Shown here: one piece after another, positions 45,666 through 54,904 of the stretch
How positions within the stretch are numbered: the first letter of the stretch is position 1
Layout of the letters: each line of letters starts with the position of its first letter
Assembly (NCBI RefSeq): GCF_003002095.1
Contig: NZ_PVZC01000001.1
Location: 1-64,000 of the forward strand
Source: Allonocardiopsis opalescens
GTDB taxonomy: Bacteria; Actinomycetota; Actinomycetes; Streptosporangiales; Streptosporangiaceae
Direction of reading: 5' to 3'
Length of the DNA: 64,000 nt
The notes under the pieces: generated by a model
Told to the model about the DNA's origin: nothing
Databases searched by the model: none
What the model saw: the letters and a program-made list of their open reading frames with translations, nothing else
Translations under genes and position numbers: made by a program

Positions 45666-46523
45666 ATGAACGTCTCGTGCGTCGTGCTGACCATGGGGGA
45701 CCGGCCGGCGGAACTGGCCAGGGCCGTGCGCAGCGTCCTCGACCAGGAGGGCACCGACGTCGAGGTCGTGGTGGTGGGGAACGGCGCCGAGGTGCCCGAG
45801 CAGCCGGACGACGTGATCACCGTGCGGCTGCCGGAGAACGTCGGGATCCCCGCGGGACGCAACCAGGGCGTCAAGGCCGCCACCGGCGACGTGATCCTCT
45901 TCCTCGACGACGACGGCTGGTACCGCTCCCGCGAACTCGCCGCCTACGTCCGCGACCGTTTCGCCGCCGACCCCGGCCTCGGCGCCGTCTCCTTCCGCGT
46001 CGCCGACCCGCACGGCGGCCCCGACCAGCGCCGCCACGTGCCCAGACTCCGCGCCGGCGACCCCGAGCGCTCCAGCGAGGTCACCACCTTCCTCGGCGGC
46101 GCCTGCGCCATCAGGCGCGCCGCCTTCGAACAGGCCGGCGGCCTCCCCGAGGAGTTCTTCTACGCCCACGAGGAGAGCGACCTCGCCTGGCGCCTCCTGG
46201 ACGCCGGCTTCCGCATCGAGTACGACGCCGCCGCCGTCATGTACCACCCGGCCCTGCCCCCCACCCGCCACGCCGACTTCTACCGCCTCAACGCCCGCAA
46301 CCGCGTCTGGCTCGCCCGCCGCAACCTCCCCTGGCTCCTGGCCGTCCCGTACCTGGCCGTATGGACCCTCATCACCCTCGCCCGCGAACGCTCCGCCCCG
46401 TCCCTGCGCGCCTGGTTCGCCGGCTTCCGCGAAGGCTGGCGCACCTCCCCGGGGCCCCGCCGCCCGATCTCCTGGCGCACGGCCTGGCGGATGACGCGGT
46501 TGGGGCGTCCGCCGATCGTGTGA
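45666..46523 (+). CDS. Family 2 glycosyltransferase
   Basis: The 285-residue protein has a GT2 A-type fold with SCVVLTMGDRPAELARAVRS, NVGIPAGRNQGVKAATGDVI and metal-binding Asp residues in LFLDDDGWY. The acceptor region reads FFYAHEESDLAWRLLDAGFR. It resembles rhamnosyl or galactofuranosyl transferases. A hydrophobic segment near the C-terminus (LLAVPYLAVWTLITLA) may anchor it to the membrane. The ATG at 45666 is set by the fold start. It probably belongs to the same operon as the CDP-alcohol genes, after a gap of 131 bases. Confidence 0.88.
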   Translation: MNVSCVVLTMGDRPAELARAVRSVLDQEGTDVEVVVVGNGAEVPEQPDDVITVRLPENVGIPAGRNQGVKAATGDVILFLDDDGWYRSRELAAYVRDRFAADPGLGAVSFRVADPHGGPDQRRHVPRLRAGDPERSSEVTTFLGGACAIRRAAFEQAGGLPEEFFYAHEESDLAWRLLDAGFRIEYDAAAVMYHPALPPTRHADFYRLNARNRVWLARRNLPWLLAVPYLAVWTLITLARERSAPSLRAWFAGFREGWRTSPGPRRPISWRTAWRMTRLGRPPIV

Positions 46524-46618
46524 CTACGAAGCGCGACTGATCCGTCACGGAAGTGTCGCATTTGCCTGCGAGCGGCCCGTGGCGGACCATAGGGTTGCGG
46601 CGGCAGGGAGGAGCGCTC

Positions 46619-47212
46619 ATGACTGCGGTTATGCCCGAGCGAGAAGTGCACATCGAGGGTGTCATCAGCTCGATGCGGGACCTCGCCGCGCGGCTCAGCG
46701 AGATCCAGGGCCTCCGAGTGGAGATCATCGGAGGAAACATCCTCGTGTCGCCGACACCGTCGTTCAAGCACGGGAAAATCGTGCTCCAGCTCATTCGGCA
46801 GCTTGACCCGCAGCTCCCCGCTGATCGCATGCCCCAGCCGAGCTATTCGGTCGAATCCGTCGAAGACGACGAGGACTACTGCTCGCCGGACCTGATGATC
46901 GTGCCTGAGGAGCTGGGAGACGAAGAAGGCTGGTTGGCCCCCGCCGATATCGTCGACATGGCGGTGGAAGTCGTCTCCAAGGGCAACGTTCCGGCGGACA
47001 CGACGCTTAAGCCTCGCGCTTACGCCCGCTGGGGAATTCCCATTTATCTGATGATCGACCCTCGTAACGGCGATATCGTGCTCTACTCCGATCCAGTGGA
47101 CGGTCGCTACCGCGGACGGCACGATTACACTTTCGGTGACACGGTGACCCTGCCCGCACCGCTGGCCGGCATCTCGATCGAGTCGAAGGAGTTCCCCAGG
47201 TACGGGGGATGA
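46619..47212 (+). CDS. Uma2-family (DUF820) putative endonuclease
   Basis: The 197-residue protein has the restriction-endonuclease-like fold of the Uma2 family: VEIIGGNILVSPTPSFKHGK, DEDYCSPDLMIVPEE (Asp of the catalytic core), then DMAVEVVSKGN (Glu) and LKPRAYARWGIPIYLMIDPR. GGGAGGAG lies 6 bases before the ATG. Uma2 proteins are common in actinomycetes and cyanobacteria, often in many copies, and their biological role is unclear. It interrupts the polymer genes and may be a mobile addition. The next small reading frame starts at its stop codon. Confidence 0.88.
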   Translation: MTAVMPEREVHIEGVISSMRDLAARLSEIQGLRVEIIGGNILVSPTPSFKHGKIVLQLIRQLDPQLPADRMPQPSYSVESVEDDEDYCSPDLMIVPEELGDEEGWLAPADIVDMAVEVVSKGNVPADTTLKPRAYARWGIPIYLMIDPRNGDIVLYSDPVDGRYRGRHDYTFGDTVTLPAPLAGISIESKEFPRYGG

Positions 47213-47448
47213 GCAGGCCAGATAGGGGAGACGTGGCAGACACGTTCACGGACGCCCTGCTGACCTCCGAAGAAACCGCGCGGCACCTGCGGATCCCGCC
47301 GTCCACGCGGTACGGCCGGCTGAGTGGTTCCTGGACCGCTGCGTCGGCAAGGGCGTCGCACAGTGCGAGCTGTCCCACTACCGTGCGGAAGTGCGGGTCT
47401 GGTGGGTGGGCGGGGTGGTTTCGGCGGCCCACTGCTCCAGTTGCTTGA
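47209..47448 (+). pseudogene. Degenerate excisionase-type helix-turn-helix fragment
   Basis: The frame starts ATG overlapping the Uma2 stop and reads MSRPDRGDVADTFTDALLTS then EETARHLRIPPSTRYGRLSG. This matches the first helices of MerR/excisionase-type HTH_17 proteins (LLTSEEAARYL-IPPSTLYxW pattern). After residue 40 the translation turns into Ser/Ala/Arg-rich text with no family likeness and runs into the end of the convergent glycosyltransferase gene. It is probably a truncated remnant, but a short real protein is not excluded. Confidence 0.4.
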
Positions 47449-48517
47449 CGAAGTGGCGGGCCTGGACGGGCCAGTGGTAGTTGGCGCGGGCGGTGCGGTA
47501 GCCGGTGTCGGCGAGGCGGAGGCGGAGGGCGGGGTCGTCGCGGAGGCGGAGGACGGCCTCGGTGGCGGCGGCGGGGTCCTCGAAGGGGACGACGATGCCG
47601 GACGGGGTGCGGGAGTCGTCGTCGGGGGCGACGATGCGGACGGCCGGGGGGTTGGGGGTGGTGATCACCGGGAGGCGGTGCGCCATGTACTCCAGGACCT
47701 TGGTGGGCAGGGAGTGGCGGTAGTTGGGGGCGTCGTGCAGGAGGCTGAGGCCGGCCAGGGAGCCTTCCAGCATGCGCAGGGCCTGGTCGTTGCCGACGAA
47801 GCCGTGCCAGCGGACCGAGCCGGCGCGGTGGGCGTCCTGGAGGGGGCCCTGGACGTCGGGGTCGGCGGAGCCGACGATGTCGACGGAGACGCCCTCGGGG
47901 GCCAGGCGGCGGCCCAGCTCGACCAGGTCCAGGGCACCGCGCACGCGGGAGAGGGCGCCCAGGTAGCTGACGCGGTCGGCGGCCGGGGCGGGCGGCGGGG
48001 TGTCGGGCACGTAGGTGGTGTTGGGCACCACCGGGTGGTGGCCGCCGAAGCGCTCGCGGTAGCCGTCCTCGGCGAGCAGCAGGTGCATGCGCTGCTCGGC
48101 CAGGCGCTCGGCGAGCCGCACCGGCACGGCCAGGGGTCTGCGCAGCCACGGCGGTACCCACGGCTTGGTGAGGATCGCGGCGGCGGTGTCCTCGTGGACG
48201 TCCCAGACCACCGGGGGGCGGTTGCGCCGCGGCGGCAGGGCGAGCAGCAGCTCGGGGTCGTGGAAGAGCAGCAGGTCGGCGTCGCGCACCGCGCGGGCGA
48301 GCAGCACCCGGGCCGCCCGCAGGGCCGTCAGCCGCCGCCGGCCGTGCGCCCGCGGCACGTCGATGGCGCGCAGCTCCGGCCACGGGGTGACCTGGCGGGC
48401 GCGGAACGGCGCCAGGTAGGTGATCTGGTGGCCCGCGTCGAGGAGCGCGCGGATCTGCCGGTGCAGGATCCGGGCGTCCTCAGGATGGTGGACCACCGTG
48501 GCGACGACGACATGCAT
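47378..48517 (-). CDS. Family 4-like glycosyltransferase
   Basis: The 379-residue GT-B protein has an N-terminal domain (MHVVVATVVHHPEDARILHR, LLLFHDPELLLAL, VWDVHEDTAAAIL) and a C-terminal sugar-nucleotide domain (VSYLGALSRVRGALDLVELG, VRWHGFVGNDQALRMLEGSL, SLPTKVLEYMAHRLPVITTP). The pattern fits GT4 enzymes acting on lipid-linked sugars in capsule or teichoic acid synthesis. It is 78 bases downstream of the UDP-ManNAc dehydrogenase gene on the same strand. Its C-terminus overlaps the HTH fragment on the other strand. Confidence 0.88.
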   Translation of the reverse strand: MHVVVATVVHHPEDARILHRQIRALLDAGHQITYLAPFRARQVTPWPELRAIDVPRAHGRRRLTALRAARVLLARAVRDADLLLFHDPELLLALPPRRNRPPVVWDVHEDTAAAILTKPWVPPWLRRPLAVPVRLAERLAEQRMHLLLAEDGYRERFGGHHPVVPNTTYVPDTPPPAPAADRVSYLGALSRVRGALDLVELGRRLAPEGVSVDIVGSADPDVQGPLQDAHRAGSVRWHGFVGNDQALRMLEGSLAGLSLLHDAPNYRHSLPTKVLEYMAHRLPVITTPNPPAVRIVAPDDDSRTPSGIVVPFEDPAAATEAVLRLRDDPALRLRLADTGYRTARANYHWPVQARHFVKQLEQWAAETTPPTHQTRTSAR

Positions 48518-48595
48518 ACCTGCTACCGACCCTCCCAGCCGCGGCCCGCCGGGTTCGGCGGCACCGCCAGGTGCGTTCGGCGTCGGCGGGACGTG

Positions 48596-49936
48596 CTACA
48601 GGACTTCGATCCCGGGACGCAGCTTCAGTTGGCCGCGCGGCTCGCCGGAGGTGGCCGGCGCGGCGCCGGCCGCGGCACGCGGCAGCACGCCGCGGGTGTC
48701 GAGCAGTAGAGCCACGCGCTCGTTCGTCAACACTTCCGGTGTATAGACGCGGTGGTCGGTCACCAGGATGGCAAGATCAGCCGTGGAAAGCGCCTCGTCC
48801 AGGTCGGTGATGCGCTCGACCGGCTCGTCGTCGACCATCCAGTCGGACACCATCGGGTCGTGGTAGGCCAGCCGGGCGCCCTTGCGCAGCAGCTTGCGGG
48901 CCAGCGGCCGGGCCGGCGACTCGCGCTGGTCGGCGATGTCGGCCTTGTAGGTGACGCCGAGCAGCACCACCCGGCTGCCGTTGAGCGAGCGGCCCGCGCC
49001 GTTGAGGAGGTCTTGGGCCCGCTGCGCCACGTAGGAGGGCATCCGGGCGTTCACCTCCTGGGCCAGCTCCACGAAGCGGAACGGGTAGCCCAGGGTGCGC
49101 ACCTTGTAGGAGAGGTAGTTGGGGTCGATCGGGATGCAGTGGCCGCCCACCCCGGGGCCGGGGTAGAACGCCTGGAAGCCGAAGGGCTTGGTGGCGGCCA
49201 GCGCGATGGAGTCCCACAGGTCGATGCCGAGCTCCTGGCAGAACACCGCCATCTCGTTGACGAGCGCGATGTTGACGTGCCGGTAGGTGTTCTCCAGCAG
49301 CTTGGCCATCTCGGCCTCGTGGGTGCCCCTGGCCCGCACCACGGTGTGCACGAAGCGGCCGTAGAAGGCGGCCGCCGCCTCGGTGCAGTCGGGCGTCATG
49401 CCGCCGACGACCTTCGGGGTGTTGGCCACACCGTAGGTGGGGTTGCCCGGGTCGATGCGCTCGGGCGAGAAGGCGAGGTTGAAGTCGAGGCCCGCGGTGA
49501 GCCCGGACTTCTCCAGCAGCGGCCGCAGCACCTCCTCGGTGGTGCCCGGGTAGGTGGTCGACTCCAGCACCACCAGGGTGCCGCGCACCAGGTGGGACGC
49601 GACCATCGTGCCGGCCGCGGTGACCGCGGTGAGGTCGGGCCCGCCCTCGGTGGACAGCGGGGTGGGCACGCAGATCACGATCGCGGCGGCCCGGCCCAGC
49701 ACGGCGGGGTCGGTGGTGGCGGTGAAGCCCGCGGCGAGCATGGCGGCGACGTCGTCGTCGGAGACGTCGTCGACATGCGAGACGCCGGACGACAGGCCGT
49801 TCACCACCCGCTCGCTGAGGTCCAGGCCGACCGTGCGCAGGCCCGCCCGGCTCGCCTCGCGGACCAGCGGAAGCCCGACGTACCCCAGGCCGATGACCAC
49901 CAGGTCGACCTCGGCGGAGTCAGTGCGAGAACTCAC
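48596..49936 (-). CDS. wecC: UDP-N-acetyl-D-mannosamine dehydrogenase (WecC-like)
   Basis: This is an NAD-dependent four-electron oxidation of UDP-ManNAc (or UDP-GlcNAc) to the uronic acid. The 446-residue protein has DLVVIGLGYVGLPLVREASR, VLESTTYPGTTEEVLRPLLE, AEMAKLLENTYRHVNIALVN, catalytic Cys in GPGVGGHCIPIDPNYLSY and GVTYKADIADQRESPARPLA. The VGGHCIPIDP form is that of the WecC/Cap5O group rather than UDP-glucose enzymes. The likely substrate donor, UDP-GlcNAc 2-epimerase, is encoded at 51.8 kb. GTG start with GAGGTGG 5 bases upstream. Confidence 0.93.
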   Translation of the reverse strand: MSSRTDSAEVDLVVIGLGYVGLPLVREASRAGLRTVGLDLSERVVNGLSSGVSHVDDVSDDDVAAMLAAGFTATTDPAVLGRAAAIVICVPTPLSTEGGPDLTAVTAAGTMVASHLVRGTLVVLESTTYPGTTEEVLRPLLEKSGLTAGLDFNLAFSPERIDPGNPTYGVANTPKVVGGMTPDCTEAAAAFYGRFVHTVVRARGTHEAEMAKLLENTYRHVNIALVNEMAVFCQELGIDLWDSIALAATKPFGFQAFYPGPGVGGHCIPIDPNYLSYKVRTLGYPFRFVELAQEVNARMPSYVAQRAQDLLNGAGRSLNGSRVVLLGVTYKADIADQRESPARPLARKLLRKGARLAYHDPMVSDWMVDDEPVERITDLDEALSTADLAILVTDHRVYTPEVLTNERVALLLDTRGVLPRAAAGAAPATSGEPRGQLKLRPGIEVL

Positions 49937-50014
49937 CCGGCCACCTCACTTTCACCCTTGAATGCCCCCGTGGGCTGCACACTCGCCGCCGAGCGGCGCG
50001 GAGCGCCCCATAGC

Positions 50015-51745
50015 TCACCTTGCCACGGGCCTAAGTGAGTTATACGCGTCGAGGTAGGTCGTGGCCGCTTTCCGCCACGTGCGATCAGCGTCAACTTTAC
50101 GCTGCGCAGCGCGTCCGTAAGCCTGACGCAGTTCCGGACTATAGATGAGCCGTTCGAGCGTGTCGGCCCAGCCTTCGGCGTCTTCGGGCGGAATTAACTC
50201 TCCGGTCACCCCGTGTTCGACCAGTTCGGCAAGGGCGGCGACGTCGCTGGCCACGACGGGCAGCCCGCCGGCCATCGCCTCCACCGGCTTGAGCGGGGTG
50301 ACCAGCCGGCACACCCGCGCGCCGGTGCGCGGCACCGCGAAGAGGTCGAGCACGGCGTGGTAGCGCCGCACCTCCCCGGCCGGCACCCGGCCGGGGAACA
50401 CGGCGTGCTCGCCGAGGCCGAGGTCCTGGGCCCGCCGCCGCAGCGCGCCCAGCTCCGGGCCGTCGCCGACGATCAGCACCCGGGCCGGGGCGCCGCGCTT
50501 GCGCAGCAGCGCCAGCGCGTCGATCAGGGTGTCCAGGCCCTCGTGCGGATAGCAGGTGGTGGTGGTGCCGATCACCACGTCGTCGGGGGCGAAGCCCAGC
50601 TCGGTGCGGAGCGCGGAGCCGTCGGGCAGCGGGGTGCGGAACTGGTCCTCGACCGCGTTGGGCACCACCAGCACCTTGGCGGGGTCGACGCCGCGGCCCG
50701 CGATCTCGGCGCGCATCGCCTCCCCGAGCGTGACGACCAGGTCGGCCGCGCGCATCGCCGCCGTCTCGCGGGCGCGCTCGCCGACGTAGAAGGGGTCGGA
50801 GGTGGTGCGGGCGGGGTCGCGCGACAGCCAGGACTCCTCCAGGAAGCCCCGCACCTCGTACACCACCGGCAGGCCGTAGCGGCGGCCCAGCGCCAGCGCC
50901 AGCGCGGCGTTGCCGTGGTTGCTGGCGGCGTGCAGCACCGAGGGGCGGACCCGCTCCACCAGCCGCCCGGCCAGCCGCAGCCCCTCGCGCAGCGCCTCGG
51001 CGTCGTCGCGCGGCGCCCGCCACGGCAGCAGGTGGTGGTAGTCGACGCCGTCCAGCACCAGGTGGGGGCGGGTGTCGGCGATGCCCTTGGTCAGCGGGAA
51101 GCCCAGCCGGGTGGCGACGTGCGGTTGCAGCCCCGCCTCGGCCTGCGCCCGCACGATGCGGTGGGTGCGCTGGGTGTAGCCGGCATTGACGTGCGGGAGG
51201 GAGTTGGTGACCAGGTGCAGCACCCGGGTGGCCTCCGGCTCGAAGGCGCCGCCGCCCGGCCGCCCGGCCCGCTCGGGCACGGCGGCCAGCCACGGCTCCA
51301 CCCCGGCGGGCCCGGCCGCGGCCTCCGCCGCCGTGCCCTCGTCCCGCGCGCCGCCCTGGGCGGCCAGGCGCAGCCGCAGCCGCTCGCGGGCGCGCCCGGC
51401 CGGCAGCCGGCGCACCAGCGGGGCGGCGGCGTCGGGCCGCTCGACGGCGAGGGTGAACGCGGCCAGCCTGGCCAGCCGCCTGGGACGGGCGCCGCGGGCG
51501 GCGGAGTCGACCAGCGACAAGGCCTCCTGGCGCGCGCCTTCGTCCCAGCGGGCGTAAGCTGCGGCCAGCGCCCCTGAGCGGTTGAGCAGCCCGCGGGCCC
51601 GCCGCCTCGGGCCGCCGGGCAGCAGCCGCAGCGCGAGCAGCGGCAGCCGCGCGGGCTCGGCCCGGGCGTGCCGCCACGCCAGGGTCGCGGTGAACACGCC
51701 TGCCTTGGCTATCCGGTGAAGCCCCACAGTCCCGAATACAATCAC
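50015..51745 (-). CDS. Family 4-like glycosyltransferase with long N-terminal extension
   Basis: From GTG 51745 the protein is 576 residues. The first 170 or so are Ala/Arg/Leu-rich helices (LARLAAFTLAVERPDAAAPL) of unknown role. A GT4-type enzyme follows: VLHLVTNSLPHVNAGYTQRT, GLPVVYEVRGFLEESWLSRD, VVTLGEAMRAEIAGRGVDPA, VVIGTTTTCYPHEGLDTLID and TPLKPVEAMAGGLPVVASDV. It probably extends the ManNAcA-containing polymer. Its start is only 16 bases from the divergent wecB start. A GTG at 51727 is an alternative start. Confidence 0.85.
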   Translation of the reverse strand: MIVFGTVGLHRIAKAGVFTATLAWRHARAEPARLPLLALRLLPGGPRRRARGLLNRSGALAAAYARWDEGARQEALSLVDSAARGARPRRLARLAAFTLAVERPDAAAPLVRRLPAGRARERLRLRLAAQGGARDEGTAAEAAAGPAGVEPWLAAVPERAGRPGGGAFEPEATRVLHLVTNSLPHVNAGYTQRTHRIVRAQAEAGLQPHVATRLGFPLTKGIADTRPHLVLDGVDYHHLLPWRAPRDDAEALREGLRLAGRLVERVRPSVLHAASNHGNAALALALGRRYGLPVVYEVRGFLEESWLSRDPARTTSDPFYVGERARETAAMRAADLVVTLGEAMRAEIAGRGVDPAKVLVVPNAVEDQFRTPLPDGSALRTELGFAPDDVVIGTTTTCYPHEGLDTLIDALALLRKRGAPARVLIVGDGPELGALRRRAQDLGLGEHAVFPGRVPAGEVRRYHAVLDLFAVPRTGARVCRLVTPLKPVEAMAGGLPVVASDVAALAELVEHGVTGELIPPEDAEGWADTLERLIYSPELRQAYGRAAQRKVDADRTWRKAATTYLDAYNSLRPVAR

Positions 51746-51761
51746 GTCCTGAGGAGTCCCG

Positions 51762-52916
51762 ATGCCGGCCTCGTGGCCCCATGCGGAAATCGTGCACGTC
51801 GTTGGCGCCCGCCCTAACTTCGTCAAGGCGGCGCCCGTCGTGGCGGCGCTGGCCCGGCGCGGACACGCCCAGCGGGTGGTCCACACCGGCCAGCACTACG
51901 ACGACCGGATGTCGGCGGTCTTCTTCCGCGAGCTCGGGCTGCCCCGCCCCGACGTCGACCTCGGCGTGGGCTCGGGCAGCCATGGCGAGCAGACGGCCGC
52001 CTTGTTGATCGGCCTTGAACGGGAGTTCGCCGCCCGTTCACCTGCCTTTGTCATCGTCTACGGCGACGTGAACTCCACACTCGCCGCCGCGCTGGTGGCC
52101 GCCAAGCTGCACATCCCCGTCGCGCACGTCGAGGCGGGGCTGCGCTCGTTCGACTGGACGATGCCGGAGGAGGTCAACCGCCGGCTGACCGACCAGCTGT
52201 CGCGGCTCCTCTTCGCCACCAGCCCCGAGGCCGTGGGCCACCTCGCCAACGAGGGCGTCGACGTCGACCGGGTGCACTTCGTCGGCAACCCGATGATCGA
52301 CACCCTGCTGGCCAACCTCGACCGCTTCGACCCGGCCGCGGTGCGCGCCGCCCACGAGCTGCCCGAGCGCTACGTCGCCGCCACCCTGCACCGCCCCGCC
52401 AACGTCGACGACCCCGAGGTCGCCGCCCGGCTGGTCGCGCGGCTGCACGAGGTGGCCGACACCGTCGACATCGTGATGCCGGTCCACCCGCGCGGCCGGG
52501 CCGCCTTCCTCGCCGCCGGGCTCGACCGCCACCCCCGGGTGCGGCTGCTCGACCCGCTCGGCTACATCGAGTTCGTGGCGCTGGTGCGCGGCGCCGCCGC
52601 CGTGGTCACCGACTCCGGCGGGGTGCAGGAGGAGACCACCATGCTGGGCGTGCCCTGCCTGACCCTGCGCCCCAACACCGAGCGGCCGATCACCATCACT
52701 CACGGCACCAACCAGCTCATCACCGAGGCGGAACTGCCCGCCTCGGTGGCCAAGGTGCTCGCCGACGGCCGCCGCAGGGCCGCCGACCCGGGCGCCTCCG
52801 ACACACCGCCGCTGTGGGACGGGCGCGCGGGAGAGCGCATCGCCGCTATCGTCAGCGCCGAACTGGTCGGTCCCGACGGGGCGGCGGCCGCCCCCTCGGG
52901 CGCCGCCGGTTCCTAG
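51762..52916 (+). CDS. wecB: UDP-N-acetylglucosamine 2-epimerase (non-hydrolysing)
   Basis: The enzyme interconverts UDP-GlcNAc and UDP-ManNAc. The 384-residue protein has HVVGARPNFVKAAPVVAALA, VIVYGDVNSTLAAALVAAKL, VAHVEAGLRSFDWTMPEEVN, VHFVGNPMIDTLL and VVTDSGGVQEETTMLGVPCL. GAGGAG lies 6 bases before the ATG. With the WecC-like dehydrogenase it would supply ManNAc and ManNAcA units. It is transcribed divergently from the adjoining glycosyltransferase. Confidence 0.95.
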   Translation: MPASWPHAEIVHVVGARPNFVKAAPVVAALARRGHAQRVVHTGQHYDDRMSAVFFRELGLPRPDVDLGVGSGSHGEQTAALLIGLEREFAARSPAFVIVYGDVNSTLAAALVAAKLHIPVAHVEAGLRSFDWTMPEEVNRRLTDQLSRLLFATSPEAVGHLANEGVDVDRVHFVGNPMIDTLLANLDRFDPAAVRAAHELPERYVAATLHRPANVDDPEVAARLVARLHEVADTVDIVMPVHPRGRAAFLAAGLDRHPRVRLLDPLGYIEFVALVRGAAAVVTDSGGVQEETTMLGVPCLTLRPNTERPITITHGTNQLITEAELPASVAKVLADGRRRAADPGASDTPPLWDGRAGERIAAIVSAELVGPDGAAAAPSGAAGS

Positions 52917-52972
52917 CGGGGGCCGCGCCGGCTTCCTGAGGGGGTCCGTACCAGGTGGAGGAAGCGACACCG

Positions 52973-54637
52973 ATGTCCGAGCAGTCCGACACGTCGGCGA
53001 TCGAGCGCCGTCAGCGGGAGCGCATGGAGCGCGCGCTGGCCGACCGCGACGCCCGGATACACGAACTCCAGGTGCGGCTGGCCGCCCTGGAGGGGTCGGC
53101 GTCGCTGGCGGTCGGCCGGGTGCTGACCGAGGCGGCCCGGCGGCCGCGCCGGCTGCCGCGGCTGCCCGGCGACCTCTTCCGGCTGTGGCGCGGCAAGGGC
53201 CGCGGCGCGGCCTCCCCGCCGCCGCCCCCCGACCGGCCCGGCTTCGTCGGCTACGACGAGGACCGCCTGCTCGTCGGCTACCCCGGCCCGCCGCCGGAGC
53301 GGCTGGTCGTGGCCGGCGTGCTCGGCCCGGGCCTGCGCGACATGCTCGACCCCTACGTGCACCTGGTGCCGCTGCTGCCGCACGACGCCGGAGTGGTCTT
53401 CGACGCCGTCGAGGTCGACCTGGTGCTCGTCACCGCCTCGGCCGCCTCGGTCGGCTCCCCGTGGAACCACCTCGGCGACCCCGCCGCCCTCGACCGCACC
53501 CGCGCGCTGGGCCGGGTGCTGGCCTCGGCGCGCGGCCGCGGCGTGCCGACGGTGCTGTGGCAGGACGCCGGCGCCCCGCCCGGGCTGGCCACCCTCGACT
53601 TCGACCACGTCGAGCACGACGACTGCGGTGTGGCGCTGCACGTGTTCAACCCCGTCGCGCTGGACGCCGGCCGCGAGCGCGCCCCGCTGTACGCGGGGCC
53701 CGGCTCGGCGCTGTCGGCCGCGCCGCTGGCCGAACTCCGCGAGCGCGGCGACCTCACCGCCCTCGACCCGCCGTGGCCCGGGCTGGCCGCGCTGCTGCGC
53801 CGGCACACCCTGGCCCTCGGCCTGGACCCGGTGCGCACCGTCCAGCACCTCGCCAGCGGCTCCCGGGTGGTGGCGCTGGGCGCCAGGCCCCGGGGCATCG
53901 GCACCGACGGCGTGCCCGGCGAGGTGCTGCGCTCCGTCGACGACCCCGCCAAGGTCGCGCCCGAACTGGCCGCCGCCCGGGCCGAGCCGCCGGTGGGCGC
54001 CGACGAACTGCGCGCCACCCTGCGCGCGCTCTTCCTGCGCGCCGCCACCCCCGTGCGGCTGTCCGGGCTGCTGGCGCGGGCCGGGCTCACCGAGGCCGCC
54101 GAGCAGGTGCTGTCCGGGCGACGGGTGGCCGTGCTGGCCAGGCCCGCCGACGAAACCGAGGCCGAGCGGCTGGCCGACGACCTCGTCGCCCAGCTGCACC
54201 AGCCCGCCGAACTGGTGGTGCCCGCCGCCGCCGACTTCGCCGCCTTCGACCGGCTGCGCTCGCGCGGCGTGACGGTGCGGCAGGCCGCCGAGGCGCCCGC
54301 CGACGGCGACGCCGAACCCGCCCCCTGGGCGGCGCTGGCCGAGGCCGCCGCCGCGGAGTGGGTGGCGCCCTGGCACGGCGGCCAGGCCGCCCGCTGGGCG
54401 CCCGGGCACCTCGCCGACATGGTCTGCGCCGGGGAGTGCTCGGCGGCCGATGCCATCGGGCCCGCCCTGCTACCGTTGGACGCCTCCGGCTGGGACGCGG
54501 CCGTCGACTACGCTTTCACCGGCGCCGTCGAACCGGCCCTGATCCGGCGCACGCTGGCGCGAAAGCCGACCCCGCCCTCGGAGTGGGGCCGGCACGGAGC
54601 CCGGCTGCTGGCCCTCGCCCTGGAGCGACCCAACTGA
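52973..54637 (+). CDS. Hypothetical glycopolymer-locus protein with N-terminal coiled coil
   Basis: The 554-residue product starts with a charged helix likely to form a coiled coil (RQRERMERALADRDARIHEL, QVRLAALEG), followed by a basic Pro-rich linker. The rest has alternating strands and helices such as ERLVVAGVLGPGLRDMLDPY and VPTVLWQDAGAPPGLATLDF. The pattern is reminiscent of GT-B proteins, including a terminal segment WVAPWHGGQAARWAPGHLAD. No clear catalytic motif is seen. It lies between wecB and a tandem glycosyltransferase on the same strand, so it may be a glycosyltransferase-like or scaffold protein. Confidence 0.7.
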   Translation: MSEQSDTSAIERRQRERMERALADRDARIHELQVRLAALEGSASLAVGRVLTEAARRPRRLPRLPGDLFRLWRGKGRGAASPPPPPDRPGFVGYDEDRLLVGYPGPPPERLVVAGVLGPGLRDMLDPYVHLVPLLPHDAGVVFDAVEVDLVLVTASAASVGSPWNHLGDPAALDRTRALGRVLASARGRGVPTVLWQDAGAPPGLATLDFDHVEHDDCGVALHVFNPVALDAGRERAPLYAGPGSALSAAPLAELRERGDLTALDPPWPGLAALLRRHTLALGLDPVRTVQHLASGSRVVALGARPRGIGTDGVPGEVLRSVDDPAKVAPELAAARAEPPVGADELRATLRALFLRAATPVRLSGLLARAGLTEAAEQVLSGRRVAVLARPADETEAERLADDLVAQLHQPAELVVPAAADFAAFDRLRSRGVTVRQAAEAPADGDAEPAPWAALAEAAAAEWVAPWHGGQAARWAPGHLADMVCAGECSAADAIGPALLPLDASGWDAAVDYAFTGAVEPALIRRTLARKPTPPSEWGRHGARLLALALERPN

Positions 54638-54904
54638 ACCGATTCCGGGCAGGGGCGACCCGGGGGGAGTGCGGTCCCCCACTCACGATCCTTCCGTGCC
54701 GCGCCCGCCACGGGTACCGGCCACCGGCGGGTTGTGGACGGCCCGCCCGGCGCCGGGGCGGCTGTGGACGACCGATTGACGAAGACCGGACGAGCCTGAC
54801 GGGAACCGGCCGGCCGAAGGGCGCGGCCGGGCCCGCCCGCCGCCCGGGGCCGCCCCGGAGGGTCGGAGCGGCCGCCACCCCGAGCTGGTGCTGAAAGGAC
54901 GGAT

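Noticed and set aside
54733-54771. TGTGGACGG and TGTGGACGA as further DnaA boxes
   Set aside because: Only two sites, each with mismatches at the important end bases and 30 bases apart; far weaker than the 3162-3203 run.
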